A DNA stretch of 53,971 nucleotides from Novosphingobium naphthalenivorans NBRC 102051. Lineage in GTDB: Bacteria; Pseudomonadota; Alphaproteobacteria; Sphingomonadales; Sphingomonadaceae. This document shows positions 1-9,096 of the stretch, one piece after another (the stretch's first letter is position 1; every line of letters starts with the position of its first letter). Made by a program: the position numbers and the translations under genes. The stretch covers positions 1-53,971 of the forward strand of contig NZ_BCTX01000033.1 in NCBI RefSeq assembly GCF_001590985.1. The letters run 5' to 3'. The notes below the pieces were generated by a model, which saw only the letters and a list, made by a program, of their open reading frames with translations, did no database searches and was not told the DNA's origin.

Positions 1-72
1 AGATCACCTCGCTCACTTTGCACTGTCATTTTCGAGAGTTAACTTGCCACCGACCATTTTGAGGAAGTTGTC

Positions 73-597
73 TTGATCATACTGTTTTTAGCACTTGCCA
101 CAACAAACGCGCCTGAAACCGACATGCTTGCTCAATTCAAATCTGGTAAGATGTTGTGCTCCAATCCTGATACGGAGAGCAAGACGTGCTCCACTATTGA
201 TCGTCTGACTGTAGACACCGATAGTGTGCTGCGGGACACAGGCGAAACCTTGATCGCTCCCGACAAACCCATCACGCTCGAGACAACCTCAGTTGTTCAT
301 ATGGAAGCAGGAGCCATGTGCGGCGTCATGGAAATGGCAGACCTGCAGAAGGCCATTGTTCGCGCGAATGGCGTGCCATTGCCTCCAGATCGCAACGCTA
401 TGGTGATCGAAAAGCTGAGTAAGGTTTTTGAACCGTTGATGGGTCAGAAAGTCTGCGAAGGGCTTCGCGAGAGCGATGGTCAGCTCATCAAGATAGGGCA
501 AGTTGAAAGGGTGGATTTGCCGCTGCCCGGAAAGCCGGCCCGCTGGATTACACCCGATGAGGGCTACCGCGTGGCGCCGAGGCCGCCTCAGTCCTGA
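73..597 (+). CDS. Hypothetical secreted protein, 174 aa
   Basis: Open frame beginning at a TTG codon with a short hydrophobic N-terminus (MIILFLALATTNA) that looks like a signal peptide, so the product is probably periplasmic. The rest is polar with four cysteines (near residues 29, 39, 83 and 128) and no domain I recognise. It ends 14 bp before the converging end of dnaE2. The TTG start is uncertain because the window begins only 72 bp upstream and no strong ribosome binding site is visible. An in-frame ATG at codon 18 would remove the signal-like segment. I cannot assign a function. Confidence 0.55.
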   Translation: MIILFLALATTNAPETDMLAQFKSGKMLCSNPDTESKTCSTIDRLTVDTDSVLRDTGETLIAPDKPITLETTSVVHMEAGAMCGVMEMADLQKAIVRANGVPLPPDRNAMVIEKLSKVFEPLMGQKVCEGLRESDGQLIKIGQVERVDLPLPGKPARWITPDEGYRVAPRPPQS

Positions 598-611
598 TTT
601 CCGGCGATCTG

Positions 612-3600
612 CTAATGAAAATCCCGCGACCGCGGCAAAATCCGCACATTGCGCGGATGGCGCGAACGAGGAGCCGCCGGGGCCCTCTCTTCCTTCAGGT
701 CGGCAGGCAAAGTCCCGTCCAGCCGCGCCAGCAAGGCCGAGCGGTCGGTAACCCGCTTGGCCATCAAGTGCACCACGCCTTCCTTGCTACGCTGGACCTC
801 GCCTGCGATCTCGGCCAGGCGGGCGGCCATGACCGGGCGGCGCTGCTGTTCGAAGTCGCGCGCCCAGAGCAGCGCGTTGACCACGCCGGTCTCGTCCTCG
901 ATGGTGATGAACACGGCATTGCCCTTACCCGGCCGCTGGCGCACCAGCACTACGCCCGCGCAGCGCACCCGCGCCCCGTCCTTCGCGGCGTTGACGTCTG
1001 CGCAGCTCAGCACGCCTTCCCTCGCAAAGCCTGCGCGCAGGAACTGCATCGGGTGGCCTTTGAGCGAGAGGCGGTACGTCTGGTAATCGGCCGCGACTTC
1101 CTCTGACAAAGGCATGACCGGCAAGGCGGCATCGGGTTCGGCGCCGAGTTCAGGGGCTTCCATCGCGGCGAACAGCGAAAGCTGCTTGGGCGGCAGGCGG
1201 CGCACGTCCCACCCGGCCTGGCGACGCCCCTGCCCCAGCGAGCCGAGCGCGTCGGCATCGGCCAGCAGGGCCATGGCCCGCGCAGGCAGGCCGGTGCGGC
1301 TCGCCAGATCCTGAATGTCCGCGAAGGCCCTCAGGCCGCGCGCCTTATACAGGGCCTGCGCCCAGTCCTCGCGGAAGCCGCCGATCTGGCGCAGGCCGAG
1401 GCGCAGCACGCGCTCGCCTTCCAATGTGCTGTCCCACTGGCTGGCGGCGGCATCGATCGGACGCACGTCCACGCCATGCGCGCGCGCATCCTGCACCAGT
1501 TGCGACGGCGCGTAGAAGCCCATCGGCTGGCTGTTGAGCAGCGCGCAAGTGAACACGGCCGGGTAATGGCATTTCAGCCAACTCGAAACATAGGCCAGCC
1601 AGGCGAAGGCCTGCGCGTGGCTTTCGGGAAAGCCGTAGTCGCCGAACCCCTTGATCTGTTCGAAGCAGCGCTCGGCGAAATCGCGCTGATAGCCGCGCCG
1701 GGTCATGCCCTCCACCAGTTTTTCCTGATAGAAATGCATCGTCCCGTTGCGGCGGAACGTCGCCATGGCGCGTCGCAACCCATCGGCTTCGGCAGGGGTA
1801 AAACCCGCCGCGACAATGGCGAGCTTCATCGCCTGTTCCTGAAACAGCGGCACGCCCAGCGTCTTGCCCAGCACCGCGCGCAGTTCGTCCTTGTTGCCGG
1901 GCGGTCCGGGAAACTCCACCGCTTCCTCGCCATTGCGGCGGCGCAAGTAGGGGTGGACCATGCCGCCTTGAATGGGCCCGGGCCGCACGATCGCCACCTG
2001 GATCACCAGATCATAGAGTTCCTTCGGCCTCAGGCGCGGCAGCATCGACATCTGCGCCCGGCTTTCCACCTGAAACGTGCCCATGCTGTCAGCCTTCTGG
2101 AGCATCCTGTAGGTCGCCGCATCCTCGCGCGGGACCGTGGCCAGCACGAGATCGCCCAGCCTGTGTTCACGCATCAGATCGAAGCTCTTGCGGATGCAGG
2201 TGAGCATCCCCAGCGCCAGCACATCGACTTTCATCAGGTGGAGCGCGTCGATATCGTCCTTGTCCCACTCAATGAACGTGCGGTCGGGCATCCCCGCATT
2301 ATGGATCGGCACCAGTTCATCGAGCCGCCCTTCGGTGAGCACGAAGCCTCCGACGTGCTGCGAGAGGTGGCGCGGGAATTCCAGCAGGCTGCCCACCAGA
2401 TCGCGCAGCCGGGCGAGTTCCGGATTGGCGGCATCGAGCCCCGCCTCGGCCAGCCGCGCCTCGGGCAGTTCGCCGCCGCCATAGCTGCCCCAGATCGTGC
2501 CCGAGAGGCCCGCCGTTACATCGTCGGTCAGCCCCAGCGCCTTGCCCACTTCGCGGATCGCGCTGCGCTGGCGGTAATGGATCACCGTGGCGGCAATCCC
2601 GGCGCGCTCACGGCCATAGCGCCGGTAGATGTACTGGATCACTTCCTCGCGCCGCTCATGCTCGAAATCGACATCGATATCGGGCGGCTCGTCGCGCGCT
2701 TCGGAGAGGAAGCGGGAGAACAGCAATTGCTCCTTCACCGGATCGATCGGGGTCACGCCAAGGAAATAGCACACCAGCGAATTGGCCGCGCTGCCGCGCC
2801 CCTGGCACAGGATCGGCGGATCGAGCGAGCGGGCATGGGCCACGATGTCATGCACAGTAAGGAAGTAAGGCGCGTAGCGCCGCTCACGGATCAGGCGGAA
2901 TTCCTCGGCCAGCGTCTGGCGGTACTGCTCTGGCACCCCCTCGGGGAACCGGGCCCGGGCGCCCTCGCCTGCCAGATGTTCGAGCCAGCCCTGCGGCGTA
3001 TGGCCGGGCGGGACCGGCTCGTGCGGATATTCGTAGCGCAGATCCTCCAGCGTGAAGCGGATGGCGGACAGCAGATCCGCCCCTGCCGCGAGCGCTTCGG
3101 GGCAGCGGGCAAAGAGGCGGGCCATTTCGGCGGGGGGCTTCAGATAGCGCTCGGCATTGGCGGCGAGTTTCCGCCCGGCGGCCTGTACGCTCGTGCCCTC
3201 GCGAATGCAGGTCATGACATCGTGCAGGGGGCGGCATTCCGGCCCGGCATAGAGCGCATCATTGGTGGCGATGAGCGGCGCGCCCGTTTCGGCGGAGAGC
3301 GCGAGGCGCCGCGCCAGTTCGCGCGCGTCGCGCCCGCTGCGCGGCATCGTGGCGGCGAGCCACAGATGCGGCGCGGCCTCCTTGAGCGCAGCCAGCAAGT
3401 CCGGCGCACCGTCCATGGCGATCAGCGCCAGCCCTTCGGCATGGCCGAGCAGATCGGGCAGATGCAGCAGGCAATCGCCCTTTTCCGCGCGCCGGTTGCC
3501 CAGCGTGAGCAGCCGCGTCAGCCTCCCCCAGCCGGCGCGGTCGACCGGATAGGCCACAATGTCCGGCGTTCCGTCGGCAAAGACCAGCCGCGCGCCGGTG

Positions 3601-3800
3601 AGCAGGCGAAAGCCGCTCTCGCGCACGCCCGGTGCTTTCCATGCGACATGCGCGCGCACCACGCCCGCCACGGTGTTGCGGTCGGCGATGCCGATGCCCG
3701 CCATGCCCAGCGCATGGGCCCGCGCCACCATCTCGCCGGGATGCGAGGCGCCGCGCAGGAAGCTGTAGGCGCTGGCCGCGACAGGTTCGATGAAGGTCAT
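612..3800 (-). CDS. dnaE2: Error-prone DNA polymerase DnaE2 (ImuC)
   Basis: 1062-residue C-family DNA polymerase alpha subunit of the translesion type, full length for DnaE2. The N-terminal PHP domain starts with SAYSFLRGASHPGEMV. The catalytic palm carries PDIDVDFEHERREEV (around residue 375), with the metal-binding aspartates. A helix-hairpin-helix and an OB-fold (VVLVRQRPGKGNAVFITIE) lie toward the C-terminus. DnaE2 performs damage-induced mutagenic synthesis with ImuA and ImuB. The gene overlaps the end of imuB by 4 bp (start ATG at 3798-3800), which is the usual imuA-imuB-dnaE2 operon order. It should be induced by DNA damage through the LexA box upstream of imuA. Confidence 0.95.
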   Translation of the reverse strand: MTFIEPVAASAYSFLRGASHPGEMVARAHALGMAGIGIADRNTVAGVVRAHVAWKAPGVRESGFRLLTGARLVFADGTPDIVAYPVDRAGWGRLTRLLTLGNRRAEKGDCLLHLPDLLGHAEGLALIAMDGAPDLLAALKEAAPHLWLAATMPRSGRDARELARRLALSAETGAPLIATNDALYAGPECRPLHDVMTCIREGTSVQAAGRKLAANAERYLKPPAEMARLFARCPEALAAGADLLSAIRFTLEDLRYEYPHEPVPPGHTPQGWLEHLAGEGARARFPEGVPEQYRQTLAEEFRLIRERRYAPYFLTVHDIVAHARSLDPPILCQGRGSAANSLVCYFLGVTPIDPVKEQLLFSRFLSEARDEPPDIDVDFEHERREEVIQYIYRRYGRERAGIAATVIHYRQRSAIREVGKALGLTDDVTAGLSGTIWGSYGGGELPEARLAEAGLDAANPELARLRDLVGSLLEFPRHLSQHVGGFVLTEGRLDELVPIHNAGMPDRTFIEWDKDDIDALHLMKVDVLALGMLTCIRKSFDLMREHRLGDLVLATVPREDAATYRMLQKADSMGTFQVESRAQMSMLPRLRPKELYDLVIQVAIVRPGPIQGGMVHPYLRRRNGEEAVEFPGPPGNKDELRAVLGKTLGVPLFQEQAMKLAIVAAGFTPAEADGLRRAMATFRRNGTMHFYQEKLVEGMTRRGYQRDFAERCFEQIKGFGDYGFPESHAQAFAWLAYVSSWLKCHYPAVFTCALLNSQPMGFYAPSQLVQDARAHGVDVRPIDAAASQWDSTLEGERVLRLGLRQIGGFREDWAQALYKARGLRAFADIQDLASRTGLPARAMALLADADALGSLGQGRRQAGWDVRRLPPKQLSLFAAMEAPELGAEPDAALPVMPLSEEVAADYQTYRLSLKGHPMQFLRAGFAREGVLSCADVNAAKDGARVRCAGVVLVRQRPGKGNAVFITIEDETGVVNALLWARDFEQQRRPVMAARLAEIAGEVQRSKEGVVHLMAKRVTDRSALLARLDGTLPADLKEERAPAAPRSRHPRNVRILPRSRDFH

Positions 3801-5455
3801 GCGAAGAGGCCGTGGACATACCAGCGCGGCTCCCCGGTCTCATCGTAGAGGCCGTGGCGAAACACCCAATAGCGGCCGCCTTGCGCATCCTCGATCCGGT
3901 AGTAGTCGCGCGTGAGCCCTGCCCCGCCCGCCACATGGCCCTGCGGTCTGTGCCACCATTCGGCGGCGATCCGCTCGGGCCCCTCGGCCCGGACGACCTC
4001 GTGCACCTTTCCGCGCCAGCGCAGCCGCTGCGGCGGGCCATCTGGCACACCGGCCATGGCCGTGACCGGCTGGGGCGGATCGAGCAGGAACAAGGGCCGG
4101 GGCTGCCCGCCGCTGACATCAGGCCATGCGGCCGGGGCAGCGTGCATCGCGGGCACGGCCTGCTGCGCTGCCTCCGGAATATGCGTATCGCGGAAAGCGG
4201 CACGCAGCACGCCCTCTGCCCCGAAACGCGTTGTCAGCCGGTCGATCAGCGCGGCAATGCCCTCCGCTTCGGCGCCTGCCTTGCTGGCGGTGTCGATCTG
4301 GGTGGGAAGCAGGGCATCGGTGCGGGTGACGGCCAGAGCGATCGCATCGAAGCCGAAGCCGGGATCGAGCGGATCGGCCAGCGTCTCGATCCGCTCGCGG
4401 AACAGGCGGATGATCCGCGCGGGATCGCGGCTGGGCAGGCTGGTATCGACGGTGAGGCGCCGTCTCGCGCCATCGGTACGCTCCAGCCGGACCGTGAAAC
4501 GCCGCCCGCCGAGGTGCCGTGCTTCCATCTGGCGGGAGAGATCGGCCAGCAGGTCCTCGATCACTTCCAGCACGAAGTCGGTGCGGGCGATAGGCTCGGC
4601 AAAGCGGGCCCCGGCGCGAAGCGGAACCGAAGGGCGCTGCGGCACCATCGGGCTGTCCTGCTCGCCCAGCACCGCGCGCAGTTTCCCCACCGTCTCCTCG
4701 CCGAAACGCGCGGCCAGTGCCGCCATCGGCCGCACCGCGAGATCGCCCAACGTGACGAGCCCTGCGCGGCGCAGGCCGGACTGCGCATCTTCCGGCAATT
4801 CCAGCGCGGCGATCGGCAAGGCGCGGATGCGTTGCTCCTCTCCATCCCCCTCGTCATGGCGAGTGGCGAAGCCGCGCGGCGATCCAGAGTCGGCGTAAAC
4901 CGCCCTGGATTGCTTCGGCCTGCGGACTCGCAATGACGAGGGTGGGGGAGATGGGTTGTGTTCGCCCCCATACCGCACCAGCGCCCGCGCCGCAGCGGCA
5001 TGATCGGCGAAGGCATGGCGCGCGGTATAGCCCGCCTCCGCCATGGCCTCGCGCGCCAGCGCCGCCTCGCCGCCGGACAGATGCGCGCAGGCGGTGATGT
5101 CGAGCATGATCCCGTCCGGCGGATCAGGCGCCGCCATCGGCGTGAAGCGCTGCATCCGCGCGGTCAGCCGCTCCAGTTCGCGGGCATCGGCTTCGCCATC
5201 ATGCGGCAAGCTCGTCAGGCCGGGACAGCGCGCCCGCGCATCGGCCAGCGCCATCCCCGGCGCCAGCCCCTGCCGGCTGGCCTGCGCGTCCACCGCCGCC
5301 AGCCGCAGGGCATTGGCCGTCCGCGCCACCAGGACCAAAGGTCCGGACGACGACATCTCCCCCGCCCGGCGCATCCGCTCGCACGGGAACCACGGGAACC
5401 ACAGCGCCAGATAGCGGCGCGGTATCGATACTCCCCTTATGGATTCGTCGGGCAT
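3797..5455 (-). CDS. imuB: ImuB, Y-family polymerase-like mutasome hub protein
   Basis: Y-family-like protein (552 aa from the chosen ATG) that acts as the non-catalytic hub linking the beta clamp with DnaE2 and ImuA in the SOS mutasome. The chosen start gives MPDESIRGVSIPRRYLALWF, where RYLALWFPWFPCERM is the typical ImuB opening. The longer open frame upstream to 5575 lies inside imuA. Family signals include ALRLAAVDAQASRQGLAPGM and MLDITACAHLSGGE. Odd feature: around residues 170-205 a Pro/Ser/Arg-rich stretch (HNPSPPPSSLRVRRPKQSRA onward) is encoded by an in-frame palindromic repeat, described separately. Confidence 0.92.
   Translation of the reverse strand: MPDESIRGVSIPRRYLALWFPWFPCERMRRAGEMSSSGPLVLVARTANALRLAAVDAQASRQGLAPGMALADARARCPGLTSLPHDGEADARELERLTARMQRFTPMAAPDPPDGIMLDITACAHLSGGEAALAREAMAEAGYTARHAFADHAAAARALVRYGGEHNPSPPPSSLRVRRPKQSRAVYADSGSPRGFATRHDEGDGEEQRIRALPIAALELPEDAQSGLRRAGLVTLGDLAVRPMAALAARFGEETVGKLRAVLGEQDSPMVPQRPSVPLRAGARFAEPIARTDFVLEVIEDLLADLSRQMEARHLGGRRFTVRLERTDGARRRLTVDTSLPSRDPARIIRLFRERIETLADPLDPGFGFDAIALAVTRTDALLPTQIDTASKAGAEAEGIAALIDRLTTRFGAEGVLRAAFRDTHIPEAAQQAVPAMHAAPAAWPDVSGGQPRPLFLLDPPQPVTAMAGVPDGPPQRLRWRGKVHEVVRAEGPERIAAEWWHRPQGHVAGGAGLTRDYYRIEDAQGGRYWVFRHGLYDETGEPRWYVHGLFA
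4840..4950. repeat. Palindromic interspersed repeat inserted in frame within imuB
   Basis: Two arms face each other. The left arm runs about 4850-4888 and contains CTCGTCATGGCGAG and GCGATCCAG. The right arm runs about 4905-4940 and contains CTGGATTGCTTCGGCC and CTCGCAATGACGAG. Read inward both resemble the widespread CGTCATTGCGAG...GAAGCAATCCAGG palindrome of alphaproteobacterial genomes. Outside the core, CCCCC and GGGGG tracts extend the symmetry. The imuB frame stays open through it, adding roughly 35 codons of low-complexity sequence, much like Rickettsia palindromic elements in proteins. The boundaries are approximate. Confidence 0.75.
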
Positions 5456-6101
5456 GGAAGCCTCCGTTTGTCTCCGCCCCTTCCGCGTCCTCCCACTCCA
5501 GCCGCCAGCGCATCCCGGAAGGCCCGCCCCGCCGCCGCGACAGTTCCACTTCGCAGGCAGGCAGGCCCGGTGCATCAGCCAGCCAGGGCACGGAGGGCAC
5601 GGGACGAACGGTCCAGCGCGTGTGCGCGGCGCTGGCGCGGGGAACCGCCCCGCCGCGCAGGACGATCACCGGCACCCCGGACTTCTCGGCGGCCAGCACC
5701 AGACGGCGGCTGGCCGTGAGATCATAGCGCGGCAGCGCGCCCCAGGTTTCCAGCAGGACCGCCGCCAGCCCCGCGCAGCGCGCCGCATCGAGCCCGGCCT
5801 GCAGCAGCGCGGCATCGTCCTTCGCCTCGACAATCAGCAGACGCGCCGGGTCCACGCCCAGCCCCGCGAGCCCCTCGCCATAGATCTGCACGGGCAGTGC
5901 CGCCCGGCGCGGGCAGCGCGCCAGCAGCAGCGGCTTCGCGCTGCCCCGGCCTGCTGCGGCGAGAGTGAACGCCATAGCTGCGGCCAGCGCTTCGGCATCG
6001 GCATGGACTTCATGCAGATGCCCCGGCGCAGGCCACGGAAAATCCTGCCCGGCCGCGCCGGGAGATGCAGAAAGAGAGTTAGAGGCCGGGCTCCGGAGCA
6101 T
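5199..6101 (-). CDS. imuA: ImuA, RecA/SulA-like SOS mutagenesis protein
   Basis: RecA-like fold protein of the ImuA family that partners ImuB and DnaE2. The sequence begins MLRSPASNSLSA. It has HLHEVHADAEALAAAMAFTL, a RecA-like segment ending LLLARCPRRAALPVQIYGEG, and LLIVEAKDDAALLQAGLDAA, typical of the family. The Walker motif is degenerate, as is usual in ImuA. The open frame runs 257 bp past the imuB start, so its last ~85 residues are read in another frame of imuB. Most ImuA proteins I know are nearer 230-260 residues. Either the tail is a true extension or a frameshift near 5450 removed the usual stop. A LexA box lies 29 bp upstream. Confidence 0.85.
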   Translation of the reverse strand: MLRSPASNSLSASPGAAGQDFPWPAPGHLHEVHADAEALAAAMAFTLAAAGRGSAKPLLLARCPRRAALPVQIYGEGLAGLGVDPARLLIVEAKDDAALLQAGLDAARCAGLAAVLLETWGALPRYDLTASRRLVLAAEKSGVPVIVLRGGAVPRASAAHTRWTVRPVPSVPWLADAPGLPACEVELSRRRGGPSGMRWRLEWEDAEGAETNGGFHARRIHKGSIDTAPLSGAVVPVVPVRADAPGGGDVVVRTFGPGGADGQCPAAGGGGRAGQPAGAGAGDGAGRCAGALSRPDELAA

Positions 6102-6129
6102 AAGGGAACATCACGCGAATCACTTCAAT

Positions 6130-6144
6130 GTTCCTATTATGTTC
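6130..6144 (-). promoter_or_regulatory. LexA (SOS) box of the imuA-imuB-dnaE2 operon
   Basis: GTTCCTATTATGTTC is a perfect GTTC-N7-GTTC direct repeat, the established alphaproteobacterial LexA operator. It lies 29 bp upstream of the imuA start, between imuA and the MFS gene, and fits control of the mutasome operon. Confidence 0.9.
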
Positions 6145-6200
6145 CATTTATGATTATCCTGTCCACATGCCTTCATGCGGACAGGATAGATAATAAAAAG

Positions 6201-6224
6201 CCCTCTCCCCTTCAGGGGAGAGGG
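6201..6224. repeat. Perfect hairpin repeat, possible bidirectional terminator
   Basis: A 10-bp perfect stem (CCCTCTCCCC and GGGGAGAGGG) with a TTCA loop lies between imuA and the MFS gene. Related CTCTCCCC motifs recur at 6230-6237 and 6301-6320. It follows a run of A on the left (TAATAAAAAG), so on the minus strand it could end transcription leaving the MFS gene. This CT-rich hairpin resembles a dispersed repeat family rather than a gene-specific terminator. Confidence 0.5.
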
Positions 6225-6329
6225 TTGGGAGAGGGGAAACCGCGCGGAGGCCTGCCCCTCTCAACTCCGGCTAGCGCCCTGCGGACGCAAGCCTGCGTAT
6301 CTCTCCCCTGGAGAGGAGAGAACTTACTC

Positions 6330-7643
6330 TTACTTGTTCCCGGCCAGCCCGGTGTTGAGCCAGAGCGCCACCAGCGTCGCCAGCGCGCCCGAGAGCAGAT
6401 AGGCGCCCGAGGCGATCAGGCCGAAGTTCACCGACAGCAGCAGCGCGGACAGCGGCGCGAAGGCGGCGCCCACCAGCCAGGACAAGTCGCTGGTGAAGGC
6501 CGAGCCGGTGTAGCGGTGCTCGGTCGCAAAGCCCGAGGCAACGACGCCCGAGGACTGACCGAAGGCGAGGCCCAGCAGCACGAAGCCGACGACCATGAAA
6601 GTGATCTCGCCCACCGTCCCGGCATCGAGCAGCTGCGGGGCGAAGCCGGAGAACACGGCAATACCCACCGCGCAGCCGCCGAGCAGGCGGCGGCGGCCGA
6701 AATGGTCGGCCAGACGGCCCGAGGCAATCACCGCGACCACGCCGAAAGCGGCAGCCGTGGCCTCGATCAGCAAGAAGGCCACCGGCGTCTCACGGGTGAA
6801 GAGATAGACCCACGAAAGCGGGAACACCGTCACCATGTGGAACAGCGCAAAGCTGGCGAGCGGCGCGAAGGCGCCGATCACGATGGTCTTCCACTCGGTG
6901 CGGATCGTCGCGGAAACGCTGACGGCCTGCAGGTCGCGGCTGGCGAACAGGTGCTCGAACTCTTCGGTCACGACGATGCGCAGGCGGGCAAAGAGCGCCA
7001 CCACGTTGATCGCGAAAGCCACGAAGAAGGGATAGCGCCAGCCCCAGTCGAGGAAGTCGGCGGCCGAAAGCGACGTGACCATGTAGGCGAACAGCAGGCT
7101 GGCCACGATCAGGCCGATCGGCGCGCCGAGCTGCGGGATCATCGCATACCAGCCGCGCTTTTCCTCCGGCGCGTTGAGCGCGAGAAGCGAGGCGAGACCG
7201 TCCCAGGTGCCGCCCAGCGCAAAGCCCTGCCCCAGGCGCAGCAGCGCCAGCAGCCAGATCGAGGTCATACCCGCATCGGCATAGGCCGGCAGGAACGCAA
7301 TGGCGGCAGTCGAGCCGCCGAGCAGGAACAGCGCGATCGTCAGCTTGGTGCCGCGGCCATAGGCCCGGTCCAGCCCCATGAACACCAGCGATCCCACCGG
7401 GCGGGCGATGAAGGCCAGCGAGAAGATCGCGAAGGAGTAGAGCGTGCCGGTCAGCGCATCGACGAAGGGAAAGAACAGCTTCGGGAACACCAGCACCGAG
7501 GCGATGGCATAGACGAAGAAGTCGAAGAACTCCGACGTGCGGCCGATGATGACGCCGATTGCGATCTCCGCCGGGGACACCTTGTGGTGCTCCCTGAAAA
7601 TCGGCAAACCAAGCGCTTCGCGGGTCTGGGGGACGGTGCTCAT
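6330..7643 (-). CDS. MFS transporter, metabolite:H+ symporter type
   Basis: 437-residue integral membrane protein with about 12 hydrophobic segments. The opening FREHHKVSPAEIAIGVIIGR followed by TSEFFDFFVYAIASVLVFP matches the metabolite:H+ symporter (MHS) subgroup, whose members carry organic acids such as shikimate, ketoglutarate or citrate. The conserved loop between TM2 and TM3 reads ARPVGSLVFMGLDRAYGR. I chose ATG at 7643 (MSTVPQTREALGLP) because the longer frame adds polar sequence inside the promoter region. The substrate cannot be deduced. It diverges from cyoA across a 191-bp gap holding an FNR/FixK-like box. Confidence 0.85.
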   Translation of the reverse strand: MSTVPQTREALGLPIFREHHKVSPAEIAIGVIIGRTSEFFDFFVYAIASVLVFPKLFFPFVDALTGTLYSFAIFSLAFIARPVGSLVFMGLDRAYGRGTKLTIALFLLGGSTAAIAFLPAYADAGMTSIWLLALLRLGQGFALGGTWDGLASLLALNAPEEKRGWYAMIPQLGAPIGLIVASLLFAYMVTSLSAADFLDWGWRYPFFVAFAINVVALFARLRIVVTEEFEHLFASRDLQAVSVSATIRTEWKTIVIGAFAPLASFALFHMVTVFPLSWVYLFTRETPVAFLLIEATAAAFGVVAVIASGRLADHFGRRRLLGGCAVGIAVFSGFAPQLLDAGTVGEITFMVVGFVLLGLAFGQSSGVVASGFATEHRYTGSAFTSDLSWLVGAAFAPLSALLLSVNFGLIASGAYLLSGALATLVALWLNTGLAGNK

Positions 7644-7762
7644 CTCGATTTCGCGGCCTTCGTAGTCAGGTCCGCGCCTCACGCCAGAAGGCGCACCGGC
7701 AACGGACGAATCATCTGGCCAGGCGCGTATGCACCCGGCGACACACTGCGGCCCTATCGTCA

Positions 7763-7776
7763 TTGATCGCGGTCAA
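7763..7776. promoter_or_regulatory. FNR/FixK-type box upstream of cyoA
   Basis: TTGATCGCGGTCAA matches TTGA-N6-TCAA, the binding consensus of FNR/FixK-family regulators, and is one base from the full palindrome TTGAT-N4-ATCAA. It lies 59 bp before the cyoA ATG and 120 bp from the divergent MFS start, so it could regulate either. Oxygen control of the quinol oxidase is the more natural reading. Confidence 0.7.
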
Positions 7777-7834
7777 GGGGATTGGACAAAATGTCCTATG
7801 TTCGCATTCGCAGCACGGGCCTACCCGCAGCGCC

Positions 7835-9091
7835 ATGCGCCACCCTGATTCCCGCCCAAATCCGCGCCAAACGCCCGTATTGGCCCGAGTCCTGGCTGCC
7901 CTGTCGCTGACGGGAGCCTTGTCCGCCTGCAACACCGTCGTGCTGAAGCCGGCCGGTGATGTCGCACAGCAGCAAGGCGACCTTGTCGTCATGTCGACTG
8001 TGCTGATGCTGCTGATCATCGTCCCGGTCATGGCCCTGACCGTGTTCTTCGCGTGGAAATACCGCGCCTCGAACAAGGACGCCGATTACCAGCCTGAGTG
8101 GGATCACTCGACCCAGCTCGAACTCGTCATCTGGGCCGCTCCGCTGCTGATCATCATCTGCCTCGGCGCGCTGACCTGGGTGGGCACCCACCTGCTCGAT
8201 CCCTACCGCACGATCGGCCGCATCGACACCAAGACGGCCGTCGCACACGACGCCAAGCCGCTGGAAATCGAAGTCGTCGCGCTCGACTGGAAGTGGCTGT
8301 TCATCTACCCCGAACAAGGTATCGCCACGGTCAACGAACTGGTCGTGCCCGCAGGCCGCCCGCTCGATTTCAAGATCACCGCATCGAGCGTGATGAACTC
8401 GTTCTACGTGCCCGCGATGGCCGGCCAGATCTACGCGATGCCCGGCATGCAGACCCGCCTCAACGCGGTGATGAACAAGACCGGCGACGATTTCGTCGGC
8501 TTCTCCGCCAACTATTCGGGCGCGGGCTTCTCCGGCATGCGCTTCAAGACCCGCTCGGTCACGGAAGCCGATTTCACGAAATGGGCGGACGGCGTGAAGG
8601 CCGGTGGTCAGGACAACGCCGGAGCGCTGGACGCTGCCACCTATCTCGAACTCGAAAAGCCGAGCGAGAACGTGCCTGCGGCCCGTTACGCCTCGGTCTC
8701 GCCCGACCTTTACGGCAAGATCCTCAACATGTGCGTCGAGCCCGGCAAGATGTGCATGAGCGAGATGATGGCGATCGACGCGCGCGGCGGGCTTGGCAAG
8801 GCCGGCATCCGCAACGTCTCGATGCTGGCCTACGACAAGTACGGCCGCGCGGCTTCGGCCGCAGCCAATGCCAATCCTGACGCCGCCACCCGCCGTGAGC
8901 TCGCCTGGGTCCGTGCCCTGTGCCAGCAGGATCCCGGCGCGGCGCCCGACAATATCGTCAAGGCCCCCGCCAATCTGCAGTCGCTGAGCGGCGCCGGCCT
9001 TACCGCCCCGCAGTCCATCGCTCCCAAGTCCGTCGCTTTCGACAATGGCGAAGAGCACGCGGCGCATTCCCCCCTGATTTCCCGGAACTGA
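7835..9091 (+). CDS. cyoA: Cytochrome bo3 ubiquinol oxidase subunit II
   Basis: 418-residue lipoprotein subunit II of a proton-pumping quinol oxidase. The signal peptide ends in a lipobox, TGALSAC, with Cys32 as the lipidation site. Two transmembrane helices follow (about residues 50-75 and 95-115). A cupredoxin domain then has [19 protein letters not shown] and lacks the CuA cysteines, as expected for a quinol rather than cytochrome c oxidase. I chose ATG at 7835. The frame is open to a TTG at 7763, but that codon lies in the FixK-like box. It is the first gene of cyoABCD and ends 5 bp before cyoB. Confidence 0.92.
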   Translation: MRHPDSRPNPRQTPVLARVLAALSLTGALSACNTVVLKPAGDVAQQQGDLVVMSTVLMLLIIVPVMALTVFFAWKYRASNKDADYQPEWDHSTQLELVIWAAPLLIIICLGALTWVGTHLLDPYRTIGRIDTKTAVAHDAKPLEIEVVALDWKWLFIYPEQGIATVNELVVPAGRPLDFKITASSVMNSFYVPAMAGQIYAMPGMQTRLNAVMNKTGDDFVGFSANYSGAGFSGMRFKTRSVTEADFTKWADGVKAGGQDNAGALDAATYLELEKPSENVPAARYASVSPDLYGKILNMCVEPGKMCMSEMMAIDARGGLGKAGIRNVSMLAYDKYGRAASAAANANPDAATRRELAWVRALCQQDPGAAPDNIVKAPANLQSLSGAGLTAPQSIAPKSVAFDNGEEHAAHSPLISRN

Positions 9092-9096
9092 CAGAC

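Noticed and set aside
1476..3848. 790-codon plus-strand open frame opposite dnaE2
   Set aside because: It is antisense to a clear polymerase, rich in His/Arg/Gln/Gly, and has no domain. It is a GC-driven shadow.
3797..5575. Longer imuB from 5575
   Set aside because: The extra 40 residues are in the imuA region and lack family similarity; the ATG at 5455 gives the usual opening.
5439..7766. 775-codon plus-strand frame opposite imuA and the MFS gene
   Set aside because: Low-complexity Arg/Gln/Glu composition covering two real minus-strand genes and the LexA box.
7763..7834. Upstream TTG start for cyoA
   Set aside because: It would place the start codon in the FixK-like box and add a polar stretch before the lipoprotein signal.
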